64,000 bases of DNA from Paralichthys olivaceus (taxonomy: Eukaryota; Chordata; Actinopteri; Pleuronectiformes; Paralichthyidae), in NCBI RefSeq assembly GCF_024713975.1, contig NC_091112.1:9470001-9534000 (forward strand). Reading direction: 5' to 3'. The first letter of the stretch is position 1. Each line of letters opens with the position of its first letter. The notes beneath the pieces were generated by a model. The model did no database searches, had not been told where the DNA came from, and was given only the letters and a program-made list of their open reading frames with translations. This document shows positions 11,533-23,800 of the stretch, in pieces. The translations under genes were made by a program, and so were the position numbers.

Positions 11533-11803
11533 ACCAATCAGATTTCAGCACACCTGAAGCTCTCTGGTTTCCTATTGGCTGAGCTTAATGGGTGTGGTTG
11601 ATAAGCCGCGTATCCGGCGGGCACTTGGACCCAGCAGAGCGCTCCGTGTCTCCCTGTGAACCGTGTGGTGCTCGTCTCTCTCAGCGGGGACACATCAGCT
11701 GAGACACGGGGACAAGTCTGACAACTCACCGCTGTGTGGCTCCGACACGTTCAACAGGAAACTCCCCTCTTCTTATGAGGTATGTGGCCACGGTGATGTC
11801 AGG
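11531..11803 (+). promoter_or_regulatory. spire1: spire1 promoter and 5' UTR
   Basis: CCAAT at 11534-11538 and an inverted CCAAT (ATTGG) at 11574-11578 are spaced 40 bases apart, a typical NF-Y arrangement. They are followed by a CpG-rich stretch to the ATG at 11804. No TATA box is seen. Two short upstream ORFs occur (11775-11840 and 11782-11796). 'gaggtatgtgg' at 11778 also resembles a splice donor. Confidence 0.55.
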
Positions 11804-11840
11804 ATGGCCAAGCGACCGGGCACCGACGACGAGATGCTGA
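11775..11840 (+). other. Upstream ORF overlapping the spire1 start codon
   Basis: An ATG at 11775 opens a 21-codon frame ending with TGA at 11838-11840. It passes over the spire1 ATG (11804) in a different frame. A second, 4-codon uORF (11782-11796) is nested in it. If the transcript starts upstream, ribosomes using 11775 would bypass the main start. The spire1 ATG has A at -3 and G at +4, a good Kozak context. Confidence 0.45.
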
Positions 11841-14800
11841 CATCGCCGACCCTTCTCCGGGACTTCGCCGCCGAAATGAGCGCCGGGAATTTGTTGAACA
11901 TGGACTGCGGCGACGGAGCCGAGGAGGTTTCGCTGGAAGAAATCCTGAGCCTGTACAGCCAGCCGATAAACGAGGAGCAAGCCTGGGCAGTGTGCTACCA
12001 GTGCTGCCGGACGCTAGCGCTGAGACACCGGAGGAAAAGCCCCAAGTCGGCGGTCGCCTCTGCTGCCGGGTGGCCGCGAAGGATCGAGGGACCCGGGGAC
12101 GTGAGGATCGGGAGAGACGGCACCGTGGAGCTGCGCTTTGAAGACGGCGCAGGTAAACGAACCGAGCCCGGGCAGGTTATTTACCCCGACACGAGAGCCG
12201 AGTCGCCGCGTTTCTACATGACAAAGCCCCACTGTTCTTTTCCAAGCTGCCATTTATGAAGCGTTTCACTCGCAGGCCAGGAGCGGAGCATCCCCACAAA
12301 GAGGCCATATTGTTGTGGCTGTCTGCTTCCAGCCATGTGGTGAATGTGTTTACAGACGCGCTTGTTAACGATGCATCGTAGGTCATCGCTACGTAGCTCC
12401 TGGGAATCATAATAATAATCATAATAAATAAACACCAGAGAGGCTGTGTTACCATCCTGTTACAAAACAGACAAGGGTTTGTTCTCACAACAGAATCTGA
12501 TATTTGCATGATAAACACGCTCCGTGTCTCCAGTATGGCTGCTCCGGGTTTGAAATCAAGCTCCTGCAGCAGGTCAGTTAGCTTCAGTAAACATTGGACC
12601 ATGTGATGCATTGGAACTGCAGAGCACCACGGGAGCCAGGGACAAGCCTGCAGCCGAACTGAAGTGGTCAAAAAACGCTTAACACAAATGAGTCACTGCT
12701 GCTAAAAGCCCCATTATTTGTGTCATGTAGATACAGACACACAGGTTGGTGTTGTTAGTGGAGGAAAGGTTCAGTTGTCCAGTGTCTCAATAGCAGGGTG
12801 TATCTGCGTGCATCTGATGTTTAAAACAAGGAAATGCACTTTACAGGTCAAAGGTAGCCTGCACACATGCTGCATAGAATTCCTTCACTGAGTTCTGAAG
12901 GTCTAGTTTGTGTTCCACCTTTAACTAAACACATCAGAGCTGAAGATATTCAGTAGATAAATGGATCAGTCAAATGTCGGAGTTAATCAGTAGGAAATGA
13001 CTATAAATCACATGGATTTCAGCTTCGCAAATGTGTTAATTTGCTTGTGTTTATAGTCTCTTATGATAGTAAGGTGAATTACTTTTACATTTTGAAGCGG
13101 TGGCAATGTCATAAAAACCAAAAGGAGTTTAGTTTGTCTAGTTTGGACGACTGTAAAAAGTATTTAAATGTAAAAGGCCCATTTTAGGGTAAAGGAAACA
13201 AAAATTTGCACAGTTTAGTTGATAACATACTAGTGGAAACATAACTAGGATTATTTTATATTCAGTGTCTGTCAATAGATCCCTTTCACCTAAAATTTAA
13301 ACATTTGAATTGTAATCCAAGATGAATGGAATTTCGGTTCCCCTCATTTTCTAATATTATGAATCAGCACAATACATTTCATTAAAGTCTATACATTTCA
13401 TTTAAGTCTAAGACAGTACATACTAAACATTTGATGATTTTATACAGAATGACCAACCTACTAAATCTAGTATAAAACAGTCTCAGATATTAATAAAGCA
13501 AAGGGTGCTCTTGTGTAATATAATGTAATTTTGAAAGCATTTTGTCTATTTAAGCTTCAAGCAATGATTATAATCTTGCATGTCAGCTCAGGTGTTCAGT
13601 GTAGGTGAACACAATGACTCTGAGCCTCGCACCCTTTCAACTACATTCCATTAATATGTGAGAGATAAAGGTGGGTGTGGGAGGAGGATGTGTGGCAGTC
13701 AGCGGAGCCTCAGGCATGAGTTAACGTCCTCTCTCTCTCTCTCTCTCTCATGGGAACCTATTAGCCACCTATCTTTTTCTCTCCTTCCTCTTTCCACTCC
13801 CTGTTTATTTCCTCCTCTCACCACCTGACGTCTTGGTCCTGTGCTCCTTCATCTCAGTGTATCAACCTAACCAGAAATGTTTGCTATCTGTGGAAATCAC
13901 ACTTCCAGTATAAACAGACTTGTGTCGTCGCTCAGCCTAAAATAGAACAAATGTGACGATTAGATGCACAGGCTTTGAAAGTCTTGACTGCAGATGAGTT
14001 TAGAGATTAATGGAGAAAGTTCTCTTCTGTGCCTCTCTTCAGTTGTTTTTTTATTTTGTTTTAGGTGAGCTTGGCCACGTCTGATTCTTATTAGACCGGG
14101 CGATGAGCGAGACCTGAGTCTCATTAAGCCTCCAGTAGCTCTGAGTTTAAAGAAGCTCCGTACACCAGCAGAAAATGTAAGCTTATGCAACCTACGTATA
14201 TCCTGCGTATATATATATATGAGTCAGTGAAAATGTGTCGTCATGCTTTGGCCGGCACCCAGAGCACCAGAGATCGAGCTCCACAGCCTCTCTGCACTGC
14301 TGTTGTGGTCAACTTTCCAGTATTCTCGGCAAACAAGGAAATGTTCATGTTTTGTTGCCTAAGAGAATCACACTAACAAGCAGCACAGAGCCCAAGTCAA
14401 GTGTTATCGATGTACTGCTCCTGCTGCAGTCAGATCAATTCACATGAAGAGCGTCAGTGAATGTATTCACTCCCACTCCACGTTGCCTGAAGGAGACTGA
14501 ATGATGCATCAAGATGAAACTTGTTTACCCCAAGATTTCCAGTGATTCATACCTACAGGAGAGGTTTTTTGTTGATTTGGTGCATGCTATATTTGAACTG
14601 AAATAATATTCGTACAGTTAATGTGGTTAATTATCTCATTGAAAGGGTTTAAGTTAGGATGGAGCCTCTAACTTATTTGTTTATTAGATTAGAGGCCAGT
14701 GATAGATGAGAGAGAAAGAGAGAGAGAGAGAGAGCTTTCCATTTTTATCTTTTGTCAATACCCGTCTGTAGCTCACTCTTTGTTAAACCTGTCTAACAGC

Positions 14801-17800
14801 AGAGATGCAGTTTTTTTTTTTTTTGAGAAGCAGAGTCAGGGCGACACTGAGCTCTGCTCCAAATATGCCCGGTGTGATTTGTTTGCTTCAAGGGGAGAAG
14901 AGGGCCCTGGCCACGCCACGTCTCCTTCGCTGGGACAGAGGACACAGTGTTTCCCTGATGAGCGTTGCTGCATGACGGTTGATTTGTAGAGACCTGCACA
15001 GAACAGCCACAGAAAAACTGCTCAATGATATTTTCTTTTCTTTAAGCTCTGCATAAAAAAAAAACCCACTTCAGTCCTGTATTACTGGAAAAAACATATT
15101 CATTTCCTCATGCAATGGAATTCAAACCGGAATGGTACTTCTATTAGCATTCAGGGAAATGTCAGACCTGACCAAAGTGGATCATTTCTTTAAGATGACC
15201 TGCTCTTACACTTCTAACTGGTGAAAGTCTGCAGATCTATTGCTCTGTGTACTTTCACCCCTGACGTTAGTCTTTCCAACAGTCATCCTTCATATCGCTA
15301 TGTACTGATGATAACTCGTCAAATGTTAAAATAAAAAGTTTAATATTTGAATAAGACATCATTTTTGTACTATATAAAAAATCTTACATGACAGGTGTTG
15401 ATTTATTATATTTTTCATTATATTTGTCTTTTGTCTAATAAAGTAAAGAAAGTACTTGTTTTTCCATCTTGGTTCTTGTACAACAATTTATATTTAAGAA
15501 CAGGTTTGTAATAGCTAAGAGGCCACATTCAGCCTTAGACACTGAGTCTTAAAAAGGTCACTGTCAAGGTTGAGGTATTGCTTTCTTTATTTTTTACTTT
15601 CCATTTTCAAAAGAGGTTACCATGGTAATAATTGATTGCGTGTAATGGTTTTGACGTCTGTCCCCTACAATCGGCCCCCAGTGGCAGGATTTGACACTTC
15701 ATTTTGCCTCAGGCAGCAGCTTGCAGAGAAAACATAATCATTTATTTACTTGCTGGTTTCACAGTCGTCTGTAGTGCTGTAATCCAGCACTCCAGCTTTT
15801 TATCTCATCCTGTGTGGTTCTCACCCGCAGCACGAGAGGTTCAATCTTTTATGTTCTGTAACACCGTGTGACTCGTGTGTGCGTGTTTTCTGTCTGTTCA
15901 TTGAAAGATGACTTGCAGTACATGAATAAATATTTCATAGGGTGTTTCCCTGGTTGATTGTTACATTAACTACATGCATAAGTAATAATCATCCCTGTTC
16001 ATGTGTGTAAATAACACCCCTCCTCTGTTCTTTCATTACAGATAAATACACATCGGCCCCCACGTCATTAGAGGTGAGTTCCTCCATTCACTTAACCATC
16101 AGTTTTCTGTTGACCACATTCCAGCAGCAACACTCAGCACAGAAAGTACTTTGAAGTTTGGGTGTCAATGCATTATTTAGTTCACTGATCACGCCAACAC
16201 AGACAAAACAGTTTCACAGCTTGCCCACCATTGATGCAATTAGTGAGCACTTACACCACTAATAGACTGGTGGGGCCGTGAGGAACATGTTTCCACTGAG
16301 TAGGAAGACGTTTAAACATCAACTGCTGGTGGAGAGTGGTGGTATTCTTTTTTTCTTGTGTGTAGGGACTATTTGATCTAATAGAGAATTGCTTGTTATG
16401 TCACATCAGTACAGTGTAAGTACAGACATGCCAATAAGTATTTTGCCTCCACCGAACAGGTTATGTTTTCGCCCTAGTCCTCTCGTTGGTTTGTTAGTCA
16501 GAAGGATTATAGAAAAAATACTTAACAGATTTCCACAGAACTTGGTGGAAGGGTGTGGTATGGGTCAAGAAAGAATCCATTGCACAGATACATACAAAAG
16601 GGAGGATCGAGGAATTTACTTTCACTTTCTTGAACATTGGGAGATTAGTTTTTATTTATTTATTTATTTTTGACATTTTCACTATTTTCCCAGGGAATTG
16701 TTGTTGGGAGATTCTTCAACATAATCTCAGCTTCTAGCACCGGCAGAGAAAGTTTTGTCCATCACAAATCAGGGTTAGGCACAGTGCATGGCATCCCTTT
16801 GGGGTTTTTTTCCCACAGACTGAGCTCTGACCTGTGAGCCTCATGAGTGAGTTCACTACAAATGGCACTCTCCACTTTATTGTGTAGTTATTGTGTGAGC
16901 TGCACTCTAATGCAGAAGGGTGCTTTAAGGGAGAGCTCATCTTTGTCCTTCTCCTCTTTTACATGAGTGCTTTACTTTAAAAAAAATTCAACACACACTC
17001 AAACATCAGTAACAAAATCACGTGAGGGGGATATGTGGCCAGTGTGTGTTTGGCAAAGCTGGGTACATTATATAATGTTGGGAGGAGAAGTCGCTCTCTT
17101 AAGCTTCTTTATGTGTACACAGACTAATTACACAGAGTCCTCTGTCAACTCCGAGCAGCCTGTTCATCCTTCGTGTTTGTCTTGTATTTCATGTGATCTC
17201 AGGCATGCACAGCATGTGTATTTTTGCTCGCTCGGAGAAAGAATTCCTGTCAGCTGGCAGTTGAGTGAAATCTCATGGCTGAACTGTGACGACTCAATCA
17301 TTGAAGTGAAAATGTTTGAGTCTGAGTGTTTTCTCACCTCACACATTAACCTTCTCTGCCACGGTAGTTGATGCTAGTTTGCTGCTCGCATGATGACAGT
17401 GCTCAGGCTGTGATACTCATGGCAGGGTGTGTTTGGTTTCATGGAAAGAAATTCTTTCACAATTGTTAGTGCATCGGTGTGTGATGGCTAAACCTTAGGA
17501 CACACCCTGGTTATTTAAAGTATTTGTTTTGTTTTTTTTTTGTCTTCCTGATCGGCATGTAGCTCAAGTACAGATATAACATGTCACCTGTGTGAGGCAG
17601 TGGCTTGTTTTTCGAAATCAGTTGTTTGCCATGCATGCTAAAAAACAAACAATGGCAATGTGGCTGGTAATCTCTGTCTCTGTCTGTCAGTTGGTTCACT
17701 GTTGAGGTCAAGATGGAATTCAGAGTCCTCCACAAGTAAATTGTTGCAAACCTGCACATGCCACACCGACATAGCTCTGTGCAGGTAAACAGTCCATGTG

Positions 17801-20800
17801 GAGAGCACAGAGTCGGAACACATTGACTGAAATACTTTGGCTATTTTTAATCTATCTTCAGTCATATGCAGACAGCTGTGAATAGAGATGAGCCAAATTG
17901 TCATATGGACCTAAAACACCTACAAAAAGTATAGCTGTTTGTGTTCTGTGTACAGAAAGGTTCGACTTGTGCGGTAGAAGAAACTAGTCAGACACAGTGT
18001 ACAGCAAACGAAAGATGGACTCTTGGCTTGGATATCCACTGGCTGTTGCCCCCAGAGGCTAATTCATGATCAGACGATAGCTGATGGGCTCCGAGATTGT
18101 CCGATGCATAACCAGGAAGTATCTTAACTGATGAACTGACATGTCATTTTGGACGTTCATAGCTCCTAGTGGAAGATGCCCATTGATAGATAAACCTCTG
18201 TGTTTAGCGCTTATAATGGCACATTAACATCAGGGTCCTAAATGATAACGCACAGCAATGCTTTCACACATCTTGGTCCTCGTTGTGTTTTGGCCTGGAG
18301 TGTTTGTTGTGTCTCAGTATCTCGTGTGTGTAAGGGAGTCAGCCACTGCCTCCCTCTCTCATACCCCTGCTTCTACACACTCAAGTCATTTGCAGCTAAT
18401 CACTGGCTTGTGTGGAATTGACCCACTTTCCCTCTCACTTACACCAAAGAACTTCTGTTGGAATAATCATAAAAGATGTCCAACAACATTCTGATTAAGA
18501 TTCTTACATTTAAACTGGTTGCTGGTCATGAGTTACAGTTTCTTTTTTGGTGCCATGCTGTTATGGTGATTGATGGTGAATGTTTCTAACTGGAAAACAG
18601 ACTCCATGTGAGACTTGCACCTTCTGTTGCAGCCCACAGCACAAGATTAACCTAGTTTGTCTGCAGTTGAAGATTAAGGTGAGATTAGTTGATAACATAC
18701 TGTTACAGGTTCTCCAGTTTGCCAGATCTGCTCAGGACTGCGTAGCACAATTTAGGGCCAAGACAATTAGTCGGTTGGCACCATTCACAAGGTTTAAGTC
18801 TTGGATTTTGAAATGGATCCTAATAGAGGTTTCTGTCATTTGAGGTTGTTCTTATCAAACTGATGTTTATTCTAGTGTTGATGTTTTAAAAACATCGTGA
18901 AATGTAATTTTTGACAGTTGAGACTGGCTCACGATTGCTTGCGTGCATATCTTGCTTGGACCTCGATACCAGAGTTCCAAACCGCGATCACTACTGCACA
19001 AACTGTGCCCCCAAATGACACCAGAAGTACAAGATAGGGGCATCTGTATCTTTGAGAAGTGTCAGTTTTCTGCCTGCTTGTTTGTAGATTCAGTTCTGTC
19101 AGCAACCCCTGGAGTGACCCCCAGTGTGATCCCTGTCTGCCTGACGTGTACCACTGACCTCTTTATGTTACACTCTGCTCCTAATCCATCAATAGATTTT
19201 TGTGACATCAACGGCTTCACTTAAAAGCCCCAGTTTGTATTACAGCCCCAGAGTTGACATTTCTGCCTTTAAAGGCATATTCACAGAAAGCACTAACCCC
19301 AAACGAATGCAGTTTGTCGAGTAATCTGAACTAATTGAGTCAGGGTATTTATTTATATCCACAACAGAAGAAACATATTCCTCATTATCTTCTTGTCCAG
19401 TCAGGCCTGAGACACGAGTTAAATTTCCTTTGTTAGTCGGCCAAGTTCATGGAGTCATCAGATCTTTTACTCGAGATGTTTTGCAGTAGCTGCCATAGAA
19501 AGTCCACGGTGGTTACTGGAATGAGACGAATTGGTTTGTGTGAAGGAGCCAGACTTTCTCCTCTTGTCTTAAAAGCTGCCAATCACATTTGTGTGATGTT
19601 CAGATCCACTTTGAAAAGTCACACTAACCCATTAGGAAGAACTATGTTAATTTGCAGCGGATTAATAAACGTTATTGGTGAAATTAAGTCGACTCTGCTG
19701 GGTCCTTTTTTTAACAGAATGTTTCTGGGTCCTACAAAATGCTGTGTACGCCATGTGTTGCTGAGACTCTTTAACTCGTGTCTGCAGTCTTACACTTTCA
19801 TCTTCTATGTCTGTATATCACACCGATGGCTGTGAATCATGACCTGTACTATCATAGGTGGATGCTGAATCCATGGGGACATTTTCTCAGTCCTCAGCTA
19901 TTTCCAGTTGACTTCAATGGACTTGAATTCAGACTCGACAGTTTTTGGCCACGGACAAGCACAGAGAGCCTTTGACCATGAAGAGATATTTAAAGAGCAG
20001 CGTCGTGTTCTGTCTATCCATGAAAGACAGGGAAACGGCGATGCTGCAGACCGGGGGAGGCTGAGCATCTGCTATTGCAGTGAAAAACCTCTAGATTTAG
20101 CTGTGGTTATGTAACTGTCTGTGTAGTGATGGCTTTGCTCTACTACTGCAGCAAACGCTGAAGGCTGCTTATCCCACTGCTTTGTGAACTCGGATTGCCA
20201 TACTCACACTGCAAGGCAACAGTACGATTGCGGTAACCCAAAAATCAGGTCAGTTGCAATGCATGCAAATATGAGCTACTATTCCCTCCCCATCCTGCAC
20301 CACCTTAAATAAGCAGCACCTCAAATCTGAAGCTGTCTATAGTTCACCAGTTATGTTCATTAGTTATGTTCATTAGACAATAACAGGACTAATCAAATGG
20401 TAGAAAATTATTAAATTGGCATAAATTAATCAGGTTTATTTTAACTGAGCTCTTTAACACAAACCACTTATCTTATCCCATTTGTGTTTTGGTTGACACA
20501 TTGGTTCTTCTTCCTTCATGGATACTCGTCTTGTTCTCTTTGATTGTATACAACTGAAGATACATATATCTTTGGTTTTTTGTTTTAGTATTATTAGTCT
20601 TTGCAGTTTGCCACTTTTTAACTAAACTGGGAGACAATCAGAAATGTTTATTAATTATAAATGTGGTATTGGATTCTTCGGTTTTTGTCTTCCGACAGTA
20701 GCACCCAGCCTCAGGGCCTCGAGCCACAGACATCGACAGTATTTATACTCATGAGTGACCAAACTCGCCTGCTTTCCTCTGATATTTTCAGCCTGGGAGC

Positions 20801-23800
20801 AGACCAAACAGATGTCCTAAATTATATGTCTCATGTTATTTGGTCTAAGTGTTAAAGCTTGACCCATTTCCATAAAAAAAAAAAGACTGAGTGGGCACAA
20901 AGCTTTAATAATGTCATGTTTGGGTAAGAAAAGGTCAATTTCAGCATAAAGAGTTTCTTGTATCATTTGTTATTCTATAATTTATAAGCTATTTAGCTAT
21001 TTACCCTTAATTCAACGTGAACGCATTTGTTCCTTCACGAGATACAATCCCAGCCTCTGACACCGGTCTGAAAGAGATTCTCTACTATAATATAAGCCTT
21101 TGTTGGGAAAACCACATTTCTTACCCTGGGCAATGATGTCATACAAGAACCTACTATCTGTTTATTTGTTAGTGGAGCGTGAGGAAAGTTGAGGGAGGCT
21201 GAAGAATATTGTGAATGGACATATTTGGAAAGAGCCACATTCATGAGGATGATTTGTAGAATTTACACCTTTTATTTAGTAAAGTGGTAAAAAAAACTGC
21301 GTCATCACCAATACTTTTTTTTTTTTTCCTCCTTCGACACGAAGATGACTCATCTTGCTGCATTTCCTCATTCGGAAAATATTGGAAATTTCTTGCGTTA
21401 CCTGTGGGTGACTGAGGCCTCGCTGGTGGGAACATATGTGTGTTTCATCCTCTGTGGCAAGCTTCCGCCTCTGTTAGGTGGAGCCCGGTTTCTATTAGTG
21501 GCTCAGGCTGTTCCTGAAACCCAGCAGTGGGTTCTCTGGATGTCTTTCCCAACTCTTAATCTGCACACTCATTCCCTTCCTCCGCCTCGCTGCCTTTTGC
21601 TTTGCCCGTCCTCATTCCTCTGTCACAAGTCTTCGTATGAGATTATCATGTGTAATTGGAAAATCAAACCCCTTTTTCCTGTTTCAGATGTTTTTCCCCT
21701 CTCCTTCAGACATAAACTCAAATGATATTCTTCAATATAAAGAACTGAAATTTAGGAAAGCCTTCAATCAATGTTATGTATATATTTTCTGTCCATTCAT
21801 GTCTGTAACATAGTCTGTCTATAAAACCATCAGGGGGCGATTGAGACGCATTGGCTTCACTTATAGGGAGCATTCATTTTGTCCCTCTTAATATACAGTC
21901 TATGGTCTGTATATTTGGCAAACTGACATTCACCAGAGTAAATTTAGAATTAAATTAATTATACACTGACTAGTGAGTATTCTTGTGCTAGCTACTGTTA
22001 AATAAACCGTTGTCTGTTGTCGACAGGGAAGGAACTGTTGTCTGAATGCGCTCAGGCCTGTTCAGTATAGTAAATATTGCTTATTTGGAGATGTAATCTA
22101 ATGCAACTGATTATATTGGACACGGACTCAAGATGATTTTCCACACTTTATTAGTGACAATACTTTATCATGCGTGAAAATTTGCGTCAAGTGAATGAGA
22201 TCCCTTGTGCTGTCTGTCACTGCATTCCCCGACTATCTCACGGCGCATGTTGTCCTACAGATGGATTATGAGGTTACATAATCAGACACTAAGGAATAGG
22301 ATATTTATTTTAGCCATGGAACAGGATTATCAGCCGCGCACAGTGACGGTTGATAGATGATCACATAGAATGCCACAACCTTGATATTTGCTCAGAGATT
22401 AGGATCAGTAGATTATTATTGGGGAATTTTGAATGGGTTTGGCTACTTTTCATTGATATTTTTAAGAACTGGAGTTTTTGATTTTTAGGAAGACAGTGTG
22501 GAGTTTAAATCTGAATAAGAGAGCCACAATGCTATGGCAGTTTTTGACACAAATTCAGAAACAACCGGCACAAAGGCATTATACACTGCTGTTTAGTGTT
22601 GAGCAGTTCTGACGAGACACAAAATTGTGAATAAATAAAAATGTCATGTTTATTTTAGATTATATACATCATCAACTCAAAGGTCCTTAGCTTGAACAGT
22701 GCTGACCTGAATTTGGTCATGATCTCTGTTTCAGCCATGACTTAATAACTTTTCACCTTTTTCATTCTAGATCAAACAAAGCAGAAGATGGGCACGTAGC
22801 TCTTTGAGTCAGGTGATGCAGAACTATGTAGTTTGTCTTAAGGCTTTAAAGTCAGGATCGTCTTTATTGTCCCAGTCAGGGTTCATGTCCAGCAAATACA
22901 CACAAAGACAACATCGACTGTGACAACGGCACTAAAAACACAAAGCAAGTTTAGGGTCTGGAAGTTCATGACAAGTACAAGTGCTGGTGTGTACAAATGA
23001 GCAAAGCACCAGGAATGGAAAATTCACACCAAGTAGTAGATGAAAGAAGTTTTAGTGTCTTCCCTGTTGAGTGAAAATTGTGTATTTATAGAATTGTGGG
23101 TATTATGGGTTGAGGGAATATTTTCTTTTCTTTATAAAGTTAAATAAAGCATTGAAATACCCTCTGGATACTCTGAACAAGCATCCTCACAAACCTGAAA
23201 ACAGGGCTGTGTTTATTTATTATCTCAGGAACAGCTGATGTTTTTGGAACATCTTGGTTGCTTAAGTAATTAACTCCAAATATGCCCAGTCAACACCCTC
23301 TCTCTCTGCACTCCCAAGCACCAAACCCAAGAGCAGCCAGCCGTGCCTGTCCACACCGGCTTCACCCATTTCGACTCTGTTGAAATAGGGAGGCGTCTAA
23401 AAAACAAAAACAATGTGGCTCCATTCCTTTAACTATAAGAAAAAACATTACACGAATGAGTCACAGTGTGCTGTGCATATTGCCTTTTAACAAAAGCCAT
23501 CTTATGAAAGCTTTGAGGAGTTGCTTGTTGCTACATTTAGACCTGCAGTGTTGTTATATGTGAGCACTGGGCTGCCACTCATCGAGCAATCCTACCACTC
23601 TGATTGTAGTCTACAGAATAATGGAGCGGTGTAAAGATGGATTTTCTGCTTTTTTGCTGATTACTAAACATTTGCTGAAATTAGTGTTGGTCAGAGAGGC
23701 CGTATATAAAGATAGACGTGATTGAAAATCCACCGGGCACATTCAAGTTAGCTATTTGGGAACAAGTTTGGTTATTTGCCCCGTCAAACAAAATGTCTGT

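Noticed and set aside
11663-11803. Upstream extension of the spire1 frame
   Set aside because: The frame is open but has no ATG before 11804 (it begins at a GTG). It lies in the probable 5' UTR, so the extension is not supported.
12177-12671. 164-codon minus-strand open frame in spire1 intron 1
   Set aside because: No family resemblance and no convincing splice sites; it overlaps the end of spire1 exon 1's reading-through region. Probably chance.
16967-17371. 134-codon frame in spire1 intron 2 (and similar ones at 19449-19835 and 21345-21725)
   Set aside because: No homology recognised, no exon signals, and of a length expected by chance in 8 kb of intron.
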